From Patiria pectinifera (taxonomy: Eukaryota > Echinodermata > Asteroidea > Valvatida > Asterinidae): a DNA stretch of 64,000 nucleotides. Within the stretch, counting starts at the first letter, position 1, and each line of letters starts with the position of its first letter. The notes under the pieces were generated by a model. That model saw only the letters and a list, made by a program, of their open reading frames with translations. It was not told the DNA's origin and searched no databases. Below are positions 13,023 to 26,700 of this stretch, one piece after another. The position numbers and the translations under genes are program-made. The stretch covers positions 17,684,197-17,748,196 of the forward strand of contig CM057149.1 in NCBI GenBank assembly GCA_029964075.1, written 5' to 3'.

Positions 13023-16000
13023 TCACGCATAGTTCGCCCACAACCAATCGTGATACTTGTTCAGCATGTGGTCAGTGGGCTTCACCTACAAATACAAATT
13101 AAGAAGAAATGAAATGATAAAAGAGTTATTTAATGTCCACAATTAGACACCATAACTGTGGTGACGCGCTATCATTGTACAGACATGGAGGCCCCCTTTA
13201 ATGGCAAAAGCATTGTGCTAGCTATTGTACAAAACAACTACCCCGTGATGGATTATCTAGGAATAGCTGGCACCTAGCCCATGTACAATGTGACAGAGTC
13301 CAGGTTATGAACATCTGCTGCCATAGCAAAGTTTGTTGCATCATTTTTTTCTTTGTATTTTTACCTGGTGGAGGAAGCTGATTTTGTTTACATATTCCAT
13401 GTGTCCAAAATTACAAAGATGCTTGGTTTAGAAAAAGTAAAAATGTGGGTGACATCTTTAGAGAAAATAAAATGCAGATCTACTTTCCTCGTAAACATCC
13501 TCAGTATGAATTTCTTGTGTGAAGACTTATGGCGCGTATGAAACACGACTTAACATTTTAGGCACAAACCCAAGCGTCTTCGCGTGAGTGTCGCGCATCT
13601 TTGGCAATGCATTGCAGTGTCTCTGCAACCCTCCCTTTCTTACCATTGAGGTGTAAGGAGCCCACAGGATTTTTCAAATAATATTCTTTGGAGTCAAACA
13701 AAATAAAAACAATCCCCTGCCATTGTCAAGTAACTTACCGATGTATGAATGAAACTGAATTCAAAAATTCCAGTCTAAGGTAGTGCCTTGCCTTGCACAT
13801 GTATTAGGGCTGTGCATCTGAACCAGGTACCCGAGTACCTGACCGTCAATCTCAGGAACCGGTTCCAGATTATGGAATCGGGTACCCGTAACCATCTTTA
13901 GAAATTACTCAGTAACTTCTCAGCGAATGAAAAAGAACAGCTTCGAATGTCATTGATAGAGAAATAATTCGAAATGAAAAACAGCCTACGTGGAAAACAA
14001 AACCAATTCCATGTTTATGATGCTCATGATAGTTGCAACTTTTACCGTACAGTGAAAGAGCTCACTGTATATATTTGTAACTTGCGAACTGGCACACCGA
14101 TATGGGGTAGCATTAGCATGCAGACCTTTGAACAATTTGAAAAGCAACTCCCGTGATTGACTTTTTTGGTGTTGGGTTTCTTTAATGGGTACTCGGGTAC
14201 CCGTATTTTGTTTCAATAGGGTACCCGGTTTCTGTACTAACCGTCAAAGCACACCCCTACCTTGTATCTCTTACCTGCTTCCATTCATTGACACAGAAGA
14301 TGCGATAGGAGTCGTTGCCATATTTCCCTATGCCATGCAGCTCAATGGGGTAGGTCCAATCCTTGGTCAGATACTCATCTGCATACAGAGCAATGATTGG
14401 GATACTTCAATTAAGCAATTGCACCTGTTTCAGACTAATTAATTGATTCCCAAGATTGAAATGAAGTTTGGTGTATGAAACAGTTAGGCTTGACTACTGA
14501 AGGTCATTCAGTCAGCCAGTCAGTCAGTTACTGTAAGTCAGGTCATCAGTCAGTCGGTCTGACGGACAGACAATGACTCAGTCAGTCAGTCACAGATTCA
14601 GTTAGTCAGTCGGTCAGTCAGGCAGTTGATTGGCTGTCAATCAGTCATGAGTCAGTTACTGTCAGAAATGACTCGGTCGGGGAGTCAGTCAGTCAGTCAA
14701 TCAGTCATTCAGTCAGTAACTCTAAAAGTGGAGTGCCGTGGCCTCGTGGTCTGGAGCATTGAATTCGTGGTCTGCGGGTAATTCTGCATGTTGTGGGTTC
14801 GAGTCCAGCCTGTGGCTACGGTGGGTGTGCCCTTGGGCAAGGCACTTTGTCACTCATTGCTTCTCTCCACCCTGGAGTACATGTAAATGGGTACCTGTGA
14901 GGGCAGAGGTGGTTACTGTGGTTCATTTTAGCTGCGTTGCTTCAAAATGGCAGCATGGAGCAGGGAACTGAGATGGTATTTGGAGTGTTTCACTGGCCCA
15001 ATGAGCAGGGTAATAATGATAATGGTGGATACTTGCGTTAACAAATACATGTACGCATTATTACAACATTCAGAGGTAACACACTGAGTATACAGTGTTT
15101 AAACGTCGGTGAAGGGCAAATCCTAATTTGATTTATATCACCCCGACGCAAAATTCCATATTATAATCAGAGTCTAGCCCTTCAAGTTCGGCAATGGGTC
15201 CAGCAATATAAGAATTCTGACCTGATAATCTGACAATCATTTGGGCTCTCTTCTGGTGAAGACCTAGCGGCCTCAGCATCTCCACCATGTCCTTCCAGTC
15301 TGCCTTGCGTGTCACCTCAGGATTTGGCCAAGAGTCAAAGAACTTCCACAGGACTGGTATCGCTTTGACACCTTCAAGATGAAAAGCAAAAACATTCTCA
15401 TGGTCAAACTTTACAGACAGCTAACTGGGAGTTCACACACACAAATCACTTGGAGAGGATACAGCTTTTTTATCACAAATTTTCAAATTGGGGAACCGCC
15501 AACATAGGGCTGGATAGCTCAGTTGGTAAGAGCACCAGCAGGGGCGTCAATCGCTTCTCAAAAGTGGGGGGGGGGGGGACATACCTTGATCAGAACTATT
15601 TGTAATTCACCTAGTCAGTTTCCCTGTGTGGTTCATTTGAAAATTTGTAATAAACAAGCCGTATCGTCTCCAAGTGATCCCCGTTTGCCATTTCCCAGGT
15701 CTGTATCGTGACTTTGGGCGTGATCCCTGGCTGTATGGCATACTGGTTTCTGGCTTCTATTACCCCTTAAACAAAGATATTGACTAAATGGGTAATCGCC
15801 ACCATATGGCTAGATTATAGCTCAGTTGGTAAGAGCACCGGAACGAATAGCCGGAGGTCGCAGGTTTAAGCCCTGTCGAGTCAATTTCTTTGTTCAACTT
15901 TTCAAAGTGAAAAATAGATATCTGTTCGTATTTCCTATGAATGAAAGATTATAGGTAAAAGGGACACATGTAAGATTTTGGAAAGTACATAGTAGTTTCT

Positions 16001-17746
16001 AGTTTTTTTCACTAACCTGTGGTACGATTCAGGAACATGGTAGCCACAAGAAGCTTCCATGGGTCGTGGAACAAACTCTCCTGAACCAAGTTGAAAGGTG
16101 ACTTGGGCGGAGTCCACTTCTTACCAGTAGGTTTCGGAGGTGCCTTGGTAGCCCCTTTGCCAAAGTAGGGACTCTTTTTGTGAGTTGTTCTCAATCTGGT
16201 TGACGTCCTTTTTCTTGGGGGTGGGGTCCCTTTCCGCATCCTCTGTCTCTTTGTAGTTCTTGGCGATACAGAGCTACCTTTTGCTTTTGAACTACCTGCA
16301 GAGACAAATCCGTTCACAGTGTTTCAATATTATGCTTCAAACAATTTTGAGGACCTCCAGAATAAACTTGATTGTCCTCTAGAAACCACCCCAGGCCTAG
16401 GAAGATTGTACTTTTCTACCCTCACTATGAAAAGTGAAGAACTGACACTGTCCGAGAAAACACTCTTCTTCCTTCTCATTCAGGATTACAAAAACACACG
16501 GCACAACCTGATTTCAAGAATATGGGCGATGCTAGCCCCACTAGTGTGGCCGCGGTATGCTGCGCTTAACCTCTAGCCACACACCGTGGTCCAAGCACTA
16601 CTGAGGACGTTTTCATAAAATTCTGCTTCCGGTTACCCTACATGTGTACCTACCCTATTTTGACAAAAAACAATTCCCTACCTACAATTTACCTACCCAA
16701 ATGCCATGAATGGGCCATGTTATCGGAAGCAGAATTTTTGTTTTTGGCCTTACCTGAAAGGTTGGATTTTTAGGCCTAAACGTTATGCGCCTATCAATTG
16801 TTTTTGAGGCCTAAGGGACTGAGAAACATTTCCAATTTTATTAGGAAATACTTAAAATTCTTGACTCTCCATGACAACCGCTGAGGTGGCGTCAGGTCGC
16901 AACATTTTTCCTGCATGCATTGCCATCGCCGTTTGGCTCATTCTCTTTTTAAACAAAAAAAACATATTTAATAGGCAGTGGATATTTTGCCGGAGACGGC
17001 AAACCTTCAGTAAACGTTAGTTTGCCGGATATGCACTGAACATGCGCAGTTACTGTTTTTTTTTTTGTACTTTTTTTTTTTGAAATGACAAATTTTAGTC
17101 TCCCTCCATGCCAATATTATCGTTGTATTTTGTATTTACAAGATGGGAATCAGACCATTTTATAATTTTTATTTTTATTTAAAAAAAAAAAATCCTCCCC
17201 ACAATGAAAAAAAAAAAAAAAAAAAACTCTGCAATAAATAAAATGTTTGATACAAAATAAAAAAAAAAAGAAATTTTTTTTTATTTTGGGATGGGGAAAA
17301 AAAAAAAAAAAAAAATGTGGCGGGATCAGGATTCGAACTCAGGACATCCCACTCCTAGAGCACCATTGTAACCACTGCACCAACTGTGCTACACAACACA
17401 ACTTTGAATATAATTGTTATAATTCAGCCTATCTTAAAGTATCTTAAAGATCTGTTGATATGGATTGCATACCTTTAACCCTTAGTAAAAGTTGTTTTGC
17501 CGGCGTTACCTCCGGCAAAATATACACTACCTTTAATATATCATTATATGGAGCTATGTACAGCAATTGTAGTTTACAGCTCTGCAACAGTTACTTGCCT
17601 GGAGTCTGGGCGGGAGGACCCACCTCACTCGACACACCATCACGATCACCATCATCAGGGACTGAATCTTGTGCGGGTTTGCCCCCGACATCGATATCGC
17701 CAGCACTGACTTGGCTGAATTTACGCTTCTTCGCCTTGCGTTTCAT
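13023..17746 (-). CDS. MBD4: MBD4-type G:T/G:U mismatch DNA glycosylase lacking the MBD domain
   Basis: Exons in coding order are 17746-17599, 16295-16017, 15371-15222, 14378-14275 and 13085-13023, giving 247 aa. Intron phases agree (1,1,1,0). The C-terminal half is the MBD4 glycosylase domain: [60 protein letters not shown] and the final [10 protein letters not shown]. The helix-hairpin-helix is LHGIGKYG, and the catalytic aspartate is expected at about residue 215 (GND). MBD4 removes T or U opposite G after deamination at CpG and acts in the nucleus. The first 95 or so residues are basic and disordered (KRKAKKRK at the start) with no methyl-CpG-binding domain, unlike the roughly 580 aa human protein. 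An in-frame TAG lies upstream of the ATG. Intron 1 has a GC-AG donor (CCAG/GCAAGT). An upstream MBD exon cannot be fully excluded. Confidence 0.92.
13805..14259. mobile_element. hAT-like inverted-repeat element in MBD4 intron 4
   Basis: Ends are TAGGGCTGTGC and, reversed, TAGGGGTGTGC, with internal GGTACCCGAGTACC-type words near both ends. The flanking octamers ACATGTAT and CCTTGTAT agree at six of eight positions, as an aged 8 bp duplication would. Confidence 0.5.
14500..14718. repeat. Degenerate CAGT tetranucleotide repeat
   Basis: Runs of CAGTCAGT with TCGG and CAAT variants lie immediately before the SINE in MBD4 intron 3. Confidence 0.85.
14726..14995 (+). mobile_element. tRNA-derived SINE in MBD4 intron 3
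   Basis: The head has A-box-like TGGCCTCGTGGTCTGGAGCA and B-box GGGTTCGAGTCC, followed by the tRNA-unrelated body CCCTTGGGCAAGGCAC and GGGTACCTGTGAGGGCAG. It ends in an ATAATGATAATGG tail. Such a head, body and simple-repeat tail is the SINE pattern. Confidence 0.6.
15074..15165. mobile_element. Right arm of the tRNA-containing palindromic element, MBD4 intron 3
   Basis: GGTAACACACTGAGTATACA followed by CGTCGGTGAAGGGCAAA matches the right arm at 62390-62470. Only this arm remains. Confidence 0.5.
15799..15890 (+). mobile_element. tRNA-derived repeat in MBD4 intron 2
   Basis: TAGCTCAGTTGGTAAGAGCA is a clean tRNA A-box and D-arm, and GCAGGTTTAAGCCC a degraded B-box. A second A-box of the same kind lies at 15513-15535 without a B-box, so the pair are SINE heads in the same intron. 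Confidence 0.5.
16815..16913. repeat. Dispersed repeat shared with 48774-48890
   Basis: GGGACTGAGAAA, then TTAGGAAATACTTAAAA, CTTGACTCTCCAT and GTGGCGTCAGGTCGCAACAT match the segment at 48774-48890 in order. It lies in MBD4 intron 1. Confidence 0.6.
17040..17320. repeat. Low-complexity A/T runs in MBD4 intron 1
   Basis: Several homopolymer A or T runs of 9-20 bases with little else. Lengths here may be unreliable in an assembly. Confidence 0.8.
17318..17400 (-). mobile_element. tRNA-derived sequence, minus strand, MBD4 intron 1
   Basis: The minus strand reads TAGCACAGTTGGTGCAGTGG (A-box) and GAGTTCGAATCCTGATCC (B-box). It sits next to long A and T runs, as expected for a SINE tail. No good acceptor stem is apparent. 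Confidence 0.45.
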
Positions 17747-20700
17747 ATTGAGTTGTAGTACACACGTCTTTCTGCCCTATAAAATGATCAAAATCATTCC
17801 ATCCTTTCCCAGCACAGATTAGAAAAGAATATAAGTAGACTGTCACTTGTCAGTAATCTTGTCTTCGATCATGCTAATAAAATGATGTAGCGTGGCGCAA
17901 CACGGCCGTGATATGATCGGACATGACTCACGTATTAATTTACACTCACACAAAACGTAAACATGAACACAACCAAAACATAGACGGCGCCAAAAAGAGC
18001 GCCACCAATAGTTGGAATTGCGTTAACAGTAGATGTCACTTTTATTGCAAACAAAATCAAAAATTGTAAACGAAAAAAAAATGTTAAATACATACCCTCA
18101 TTCAGTGGAGAAGAAAACAAAATTAAAAACAAAATTAAAGAAATATATAATTGAAATGCAGAGCAATATCAAAATGGCTGCAGAGTGGTGCTTGATGGGC
18201 AGAGAGAGAGAGAGAGTGGGGTGGTTTATAAAGCGAATTAAGTTAATTTCTCAGGCCAATTGTCGAAGGGACTCGAGGTGAGGTGTGAAGGAGTCCATTA
18301 ATCTTGCTGTGTTGCGCAACAGTGAAAACTTTGATAAATGTTGCCGTAGTTACAGGAACATTCAAAATGTTCTATCACTGACGCATCGTTGTTATCGCCC
18401 CCCCCCCCCGCCCCCACTTCCCAGTGTCCCAAGGTGTGCCCCTCCCCTGTAAACATCGGCAACCTATTGTCCGATATCCTCATTCCTTGTTTGTACTTTT
18501 GTTCTAGGCTAGGTCCACGAGTATACTTATCTTCAGAACCTTCAGAAATGTATACTGCATGAAAACGCATGGAATGACTTCCTAATTCCACACTCATACA
18601 AGTGTGTATTTGCCAGCAATCGGGATCTACCCCCTATGGTCCTTTATTTGTACCTTAACTTTTTTAGGAAGACATCTATATGTTTTGTAAACGTCCGTAA
18701 ATTGGGTCCTTTCGGGAAATACGGAACCCTATTGTCCTCTACATTGTTCAACGCCCCAATTGAATGCAGAAACAAACTCATACACACAGGTTTGTTTAAA
18801 ATCGAGGATTTTCTATTGTTCCTCGTCATAGATTTTTTTGTTTATACTCTTTTGCAACGGCTCCCATTGGATTTACTCGATGATGCTTCACATGTGTACA
18901 CCAAATTTAAATAATAAAAAATCACAGCCTACGTTGAAGACCTTTTCCTATGTCCCTATTGAAATATCAACACTATGGTTGGCAGGCATATTGCCTCCTA
19001 AAGTGTTCAGAATTCACCGCTCGCTACCTGTCCCCATATTGGAAGTCCGAAGGACAATAGGAAAGGGAACCAGACTAACCCCAAAAAACGATCGAGCAGC
19101 ACGGTACCAGAAAACTAAACAAATCAATAAACATATAATCTAAATAAGTCAGTTTTAAAATTGACAAATGTCCTTAACAATCACAAAGCATTTTACAAAG
19201 GAGAGGCGAGACGGCGTTCCCCATCCTCAATGATTTTCCTTTTCACTGGAGTACAAAGCCTCTCGAGGCTGATGACGTCACTAACTATCAAAGTAGGCTA
19301 TACAGAAATCAATATTTTAACACAGCATATCTCTCAAAATAAATGACAGTTGTAACTAGTATGATTCAGATAGCTGAAAGTCTTGCATGAAATCTATCAA
19401 ACTGATGCATACCAGAGCTTAAAAATGCGACGCAAATGCCACTTATGGAACACCATTCTTCAGATGTACACATAGCGATTTGTGGTGAATACCTCTAGAC
19501 TATAACATTACCGCACACATTTTGCAACCATCTACAAACTTTCCATAAACATCTTTCTAAATTGTTGCAAACAAGTTTTGTTGAGCATTTCTTTGATTTT
19601 GTTGGCTTTTTTTTAATTAAAATTTGGTAGTTTTTGGTAGGGAAACTTATTTTTGGCTTATTTTGGTCAATTTTCGGGGACAGACATATGCAAAATAAAA
19701 GCGCATGCCCATCATTCAAAACAAAACCGCTGTTTCAAAAACCGCCAGCAAGAGTGCAATTTAGGACAGACATACCGACCGACCAACCGACCGACAACCA
19801 AGTGCCATGTAGAAGCTCCTGCCAGAGCTTAAAAATATCACCCAGCCATTAGGCACACGATAGCCCCAGGGATGTGGGTAACGGCGCAACTGATGAATAC
19901 AAACATTCATGCGTGAAATTACACGAGACCATTTGCTTTTTCTGCACTTTTTCCCGAGCATAACAACTTACTTGTTGAAGTTTCAACTCAGTGGATACTA
20001 CATATTTTGAGAAAACAGAAATAAAACATAGGTATGTGCAATATTTGGGTTGTAGTAATTCCCTTTGCAAAAGCGTGTAATAAAATGTGCCCACAAACGG
20101 GCACCACCTTCAATTATTATTTGCTTCCGAATGAAAAAAATTTCAAGCGGAATAGTTTCATGGAGATTTTTGGTACATTTGTCCTTCACTTATAGCACAG
20201 ATTTTCTCGTAAAACCTGGTAAAATTGGTATACTTATCAAGTACATGTAAATGTAAATGTCCTTACAGATAGACTTAACTTTTTTGTTGCCTATATCACT
20301 ACATGTATATTACATGTATTTCCATAGCTACTTTGTAATTATTTAAGGCTTGTAGCTGTAGATTTCAGTTTGATTATTTTCTTCGTGTTAAAGTTTCACT
20401 TAAAATTGTTTACCGATAGACTTAGACTATTTTTGGCCTATCGCTACATATTATTTTTACAGCTACTTTGTACTTATTTAAGTCTTAAAGCTGTATATTT
20501 CAGTTTGATTATTTGGTTATTTCTTAGTGTTAAATTTCAACTTAAGATCGTTTACTCACGGCGACTTATCCAAGTACACGTACAATCTTCGACTTTCTGC
20601 CGGCCTCCGGCATTCATGACGTTTGGTATACAGTACGTTAATTTCAAATGTTCATTATCATGTGATGGATGGAAATATATCAAATTAAATCCAATCCATT

Positions 20701-20760
20701 CAAAGTTGTTAAAGAAAGTTGAAGTGTAATGGTCACGTGTCTTTCCAGGTGAAAATTCTT
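17747..20760. other. Intergenic region between MBD4 and copy A
   Basis: From about 18930 onward it matches, in patches, the region 31370-33246 downstream of copy B (for example CAATAAACATA, GTAGGCTATACAGAAA, GACAGTTGTAACTAGTATG), so it is the 3' part of the tandem duplication unit. The stretch 19970-20035 also resembles 5978-6040 in the first gene. No coding exon is seen. Confidence 0.6.
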
Positions 20761-23700
20761 TCACAGAACTTGACAAGTTTTACTCTTGGGTTTTTCATGA
20801 AGTATTGGCGGATTTTTTCTTTCGGCGACACGTTTTTGCTTTGGTTTCCCTTGATTCATCGTTGAGGGCGTGCTTGTGGAGACATCAGTGATTCGATTTG
20901 ATGCTTGCTCATTGCTGGCGTTCGCTGACTGGAAACGAGCAGAGAATTTCAGAAATGCAACTCTACCGTCCTGTAGCGTTACAACAGCAGTGTTGCATTT
21001 GGCGGACATTACTATGGATCTGCTCTTTGCGTACGTGTGATATCTCATCACATGCTTGCCAGTCTTACTGTCCCATACTTGAACGTAGTTGTCATCCTCA
21101 CCACTCGACACCAGGAATCGGCCGTCGGGACTGAATATCACACTTTTGACGTCAGACTCGTTCGCCTGCTTGATGGAATGCTTCAAGCAATGGGATTGGA
21201 CGTCCCAGATGATGACGTCACCGCCATCGGCCCCAGATGCCGCTAGGTTTCCATCAGGGGAGAATGCCGTTGACATCACACGAGATGTGTGTCCTTTCAT
21301 CGCCGTGATGTGTGAGAAGCTGTCCAGGTGCCACAAGTGAACGTCGTGGTCGCTGGAGCCGGCGACGAGCCTCTTTTCGTCCGGCGACACGGCAATGGAC
21401 AAGACGCGATCATCATGACCAAGCTGTGAAACGACTCGCCCCGACCTGCTGTCGATGAGCTGGAGTATCTTTGTCTTTCCTGAGGGGTCGTACATGCTCG
21501 ATAAATATTGGTTGACGAATAGGCCATTACTCAGCATGCGAAAATCATACGATCTCAAGTTGATGATTTGTTGTGTCTGCCCTGATTCCAGATGGAAGAT
21601 GCGGATTTCGAACTTGGGTTGACCGAGTCCTGCCACAAGTCTTTTGTTATCGGGGGTGATGACACAATGAGATGGTTTTATCCATTGCTCTTTGAACTTG
21701 CCTCTGACCGCAAAGTCTGGAAGGCTAAGTACGTACCATCCGCTGCTAGATCCGACCATGAAGGTGTCATCACTGCTGATGGCGACAGCATAGCAGTTTC
21801 CATCCATAGGATCCTGGAGAGATTTGATCAGCTTCCCACTCTTCAGATCCCACAGTTTGATGGTTTTATCATCTCCAGTTGTAATTAATTTGTCCTCGGT
21901 GTTCAGGGTCACTGCTTCATACGTGAAACCGTCGTGTTTACTGATCATTAATTCTGGCTCCTCAGTCGATGTTGACTTCTTCAGATTCCCAACATCCCAG
22001 ATACGGACGTTCTTGTCTTCCGATGCAGTGAGAATCTTGGAACCATCCGGTGTCACAGCGACCGACGACACGTTTAAGATGTGTGGAAGTTTGGCCTCTA
22101 TTTCCAATGTTTCCAGGTTCAGAACTGCAGCTTCTGACATTTTCAGTGCAGCAACCACGTACCTGAAAAAGCCAAAACCATTCAAAAGAACGATATCATT
22201 AAAAACGCTGATCTAGATATATTTATATATACATGTATATTTAATGGCAGTGTCGCTCCCTTGTTGAATGTCACATATCAAGGTAAAATGTCAATCTCCT
22301 CAATTAAAAAACTGAAATTTTACCTAAATGTTACTAAGTAAACATAAACATACATTTCGTTCGGAGTAACAACCATACAGGTGACATCACCATCTCTCTC
22401 GAAGTCTTCTTGTCGATTGAGGAGCGTTCTCTCTGTGCCCTGTCCAGTCCCGAACGTTTTCACGACACCAGTTGAGTGACCGGCAATCACACGAGAGTTG
22501 TCTCTTGTGATGTACATGGTTGCGACAGTGGAGCTAGACACGGGGTCTCTTGAGTCTCCTAGGTATTGCAAGTCAGGGAAGCTATGGAGCGATACTTCAC
22601 AGCCGTGAACAGCAAGTAGTCGCCTATCTTGGGAAAGCGCCACCGTCCAGATGGGAAACGTGTCTTCGTCCTCCATCTCCCGGATCGGCTCACCTTTCAG
22701 CATGTCCCAGAGAACCAGCATGTGATCTTGAGAGAACGATATCGCCACTTGTCGGTCATCCACCTCAGTTGTAAGGACGCCCTTTATATCATCTATAAAT
22801 ATATGACGGAAGACACAAAAATGACTGAAATCAGGCATTGAAATCGTATGTGTATAGCTTGAGATGTTGGATGACACATAGACGTGGCAATCAAGCCTAA
22901 AGCGTCTTTCTCTATTGAATAATTCGCCAAGATGTTAACTCATTTTTGTGTTGACTTACCTGTGTGCTTGTTCAACCAGTGCATGACTTTTCCAGTCTCT
23001 AGGTTCCAGATGATCACGACGTGTCTGCTTTCATCGTCGTATTCTTCCTCATCCCAATCCTCGTCATCTGACTCATCTCTGTTCGTCATGAACTCTTTTT
23101 TCTTTGCCAACTTGTGTTTTTGTTTTGAGTCAGAGATGATCTCTTCTTCCTCGTAGTCCGTGTCTTCATTAGGGTCATCATAGTCGACTTTTGTGCGCAG
23201 TCCGGTGACAGCGTACTTCCCGTCCAAACTGACGGCCAAGTTTGACTTGCTTAACCAGGTGTGCCCTTTCAGGCGGTGGATTAGATCTCCAGTCTCCATA
23301 TTCCAAACGCATACTTTCCCCGACTTCATGAACTCTCCCATATGGCTGTACGTCACACAACTCTGATCATCCGGTGCAATTTCGACCCCATAAACGGTTT
23401 CTCTATGACCTGTCAAGGTGTGTACCAAGGTGCCGTTGTCTATCTGCCAGATGCGAGCGGTGTTATCTTTGGAGCCAGTTAGCACCAAACGGGAGTCACT
23501 TGTGATTGCCAAGGAAACTACCTCCTCTGTGTGGCCCTCTAGTGACGTCAGCAACATGCCACCTGGAGGTTGCAGGCACGTGCTGACTGGCAACCACGGG
23601 AGAGACAAGCTCCCTCTCGTATTTGCTTGATCGACGAGGGACTTTATTCTTGGGAACTTATTGGCTGCGTTCATCAATCTTCCCATGACCTCTGGCGCCA

Positions 23701-26700
23701 ATTGGTCAGGATCGTTTGAGATGACTGAAGAAGAGAGGCGTAGGGCGCCAAGCAGTAAGCTTATCTCCGCATCAGTTGTCTTCTCTTCAGCACTGTAGAA
23801 ATCAGCCAGGACATCTTGCATGGAGAGGGCCTTGACCTTGCACAGCAGAAAGTCGAAATTAAAGAGTGCAGATGTCTTCAGAGTGTCCCAATCTTCAGCT
23901 TCTGTCAGATGGAAAGGGAGCTGAGTGAGCTTTCGGAGGTTGAAGGTCAGATTGGCTTCAGTTTTCCCCGTTGCACCCGAGAAAGTCAGTGGTTGGCTGG
24001 AGACTTTACGATCTTCCTCTGCCTCAGCTGGAACCCCGAAACGCTCGACTTGTAATGCCGAATATCGGCATGGCTTCTTTTGTCCATCAGACCAGGTTCC
24101 GTCAAAATACTCTGCACAAGTCTTGTGGAGCTTTTTCTTCAGGTTGACATCGTGGAGGTACCTCTGACGGGCTGTCTCAATGAACTGACGATGATACCAG
24201 TACATCACTGTCACACCGTCCGCATCTCTATCGACTAGGTACGAACTGAGGTCATTTCGGACTCTTGTCCACAGGGAAGGAGGGATTCGACGAACAGGTG
24301 GCATCCAGAATTGGTAGACATCGTTTAGGACGTCATCGTCTAAGGACAAGAGGTCCTCCAGCTCTGTCTCTGTGAGACCTGTAGGCGACAAGGTAATGTA
24401 AGCAAGGGATCTAGACACAAGTATTTGGCCGTGATACTCTTCAAGTCTCCCGAATATCAGATTGATCATGTCTTGGATATTTGTCTTGAGAATGCATCTT
24501 TCCAGGGGATGGTAAGAATGCCATTGAGTGGCCTGGTCAAAGACAAGTTTAAGGAACAGAGGAAGGCTGCACTCCGCCAGTGCCTTATCAATCAGCTCAA
24601 GTTGAGGGCTTGTGACACTCTTTTTGGCAGAAGTCAACCATGCCTCTAAGATACCTGTGCTTTCCTCTTGGGAAAAGGGCGCCACTTTAATGTATGGAGA
24701 TGAGTCAGGGAGTCTTTCCTTGACTGTTTCCAGGATGCCATGCTCTCTTGGAAGTGTGGAAACTACGAGAGCGACGTACTGTGGCAGCACTTTTGGGAGC
24801 CAACCCATTCGATGAGCGCCATGTTCACTTGACAACTGATCAAGTGAGTCCAGGAAAATGACAAGGGGCTTATCAACCGTGGAGAATTTCATGACTTTAG
24901 AGAAGGCTGTAACAAGTTTGTTATAATCAGTAGGAACTTGGAAGTCTTGCTCATTATACACCTGCAGTATCTGTTTGCAGAGTGTTGTCAGAACTCGTTG
25001 TATGGATGAGGTATTTGGACTTGTACCAAGAAATCGTAGCACCATGGCAGTGCCAGAGCCTGGAAGCCACGACTGCTTGACAAGAGCTGCACACTTTGCC
25101 ATGATGGACGTCTTCCCGCTTCCTGACTCTCCATGCAGAACCATTGGAACACCACCTTTACCGTTATCACCCTTCACCCGTCTCAAGACGTAGTCTTCCA
25201 CCTTTTTGATGACATCATCCCGACCCTGGAACCCAACACATTTGGTGAGACAGAAAGACAGGTGCTGCAGAACCTCCTGGTGTAAGGGATCTTCCAGACT
25301 AGCAAGCTTCTCCTTAAAGACACCAACATCGATCATGCTTACCATCTTGGTGTAAAAAGTATCCAGGAAACCTTTGATGTACTCCCGATGTTTCTCATTC
25401 TCAAGACTAACCCCATCCTTCGTCCACTCGCCAAGCTCAGTTAAGATTATATTGGATGGCGGGAGTACTTGAGCGATTTTCTTATCACGAAGATCAGACA
25501 GTAATTCTTGCGCATCGGTATCTACCTTCCCAGCCTGGAGGTCAATAAACTTTGAGGCTTCTCTCATCTCACTCTTGCTCTCCAAATCACTGAATTTCCG
25601 GATGAAGCACAAGCAGTGCTCCTGTCTATCAAACGTTACCGTCAGAAGGGCGTGATCAACCTCGTCGTGAGTAACTGGAATACAAAACATACCAAAAGAA
25701 AAGAGTTCAGGTAAGCCTGATGGACATGTTGTTTGGGTTATAAATCTGATTAGTATCCATATGAAAGTATGGATGTGGAAGATGTCTTACTCTTTAAGAT
25801 ATGGGCAAAATGGTAAGCATTGTTTTTGGGTTTTTTTTTTCCTTTTTTCAAATAATATTACACCAACCTGATATTCTGTACTTCTTGGCCTGGTCTGCCG
25901 TAAGCAAACCACGCTTCTCTGCTTCGTTAGCAGCGAAGCGCAACTGGCCCTGGATCAACTCAAACGTTGTCCACCATTCTCCCTGATTCGCTTTCATTTT
26001 TTCCGGTTCGTCTTGTCGATTGAAGTATGGTAGCTTGGAGCTGATTGGTTGAAGGACGTAAACAGGCGGGACGCAGTTGTCGTCACGGATGAACCACGTG
26101 TCGAGCTTTTCCATTGGCTTACCGTTGTCAACCAACGTTTCGCGCAATATTTTGAACTCGTCGTTTTCAATTTTGGGCGGGAATGGTCGGTACCCGTACT
26201 TTTGACATAGGAAAGTCTGCATGCAAAAAAAACACAGCCAGAGATTGTGAGTTTGATCATGACTTATAAACCATGTTACCTCTAACGTCAAGCAACGTTG
26301 ACAGGTATTTTTCCACGTTATTGTGCCAACATTAAAACACTTAGTCTTGTAACCATTCATATTTCAAGAGATATGCATGCAGTGCAGAGATCGAGAAGAA
26401 CCGTTTGCTGAAAGTTGGCATAACGTAACCACAACTTCCCATTTCGTAAACAAACTTGACAAGATATATACTATTCGAAAGATATGTCACATGAAACTTT
26501 ATTTTAAACAAAGTTGAGGAATTTTAGGAATGGTGAAAGCATCAAAGGCAACTGATTTCAGAAAAGCAAGTGAAATTGCTTCCTATATCAAGAAGCAGAA
26601 TTGTGACAAGTTGCAATTGGTTGAAATTGAATGTACAAGTTGCGACTCACCACAAAGTTTGGACCCACGGAAAGTCGCTGGCAGGATGCGATCTCCGCCA

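Noticed and set aside
17460..17822. 120 aa plus-strand reading frame
   Set aside because: It is antisense to MBD4 exon 1, which splices in phase to recognisable glycosylase exons.
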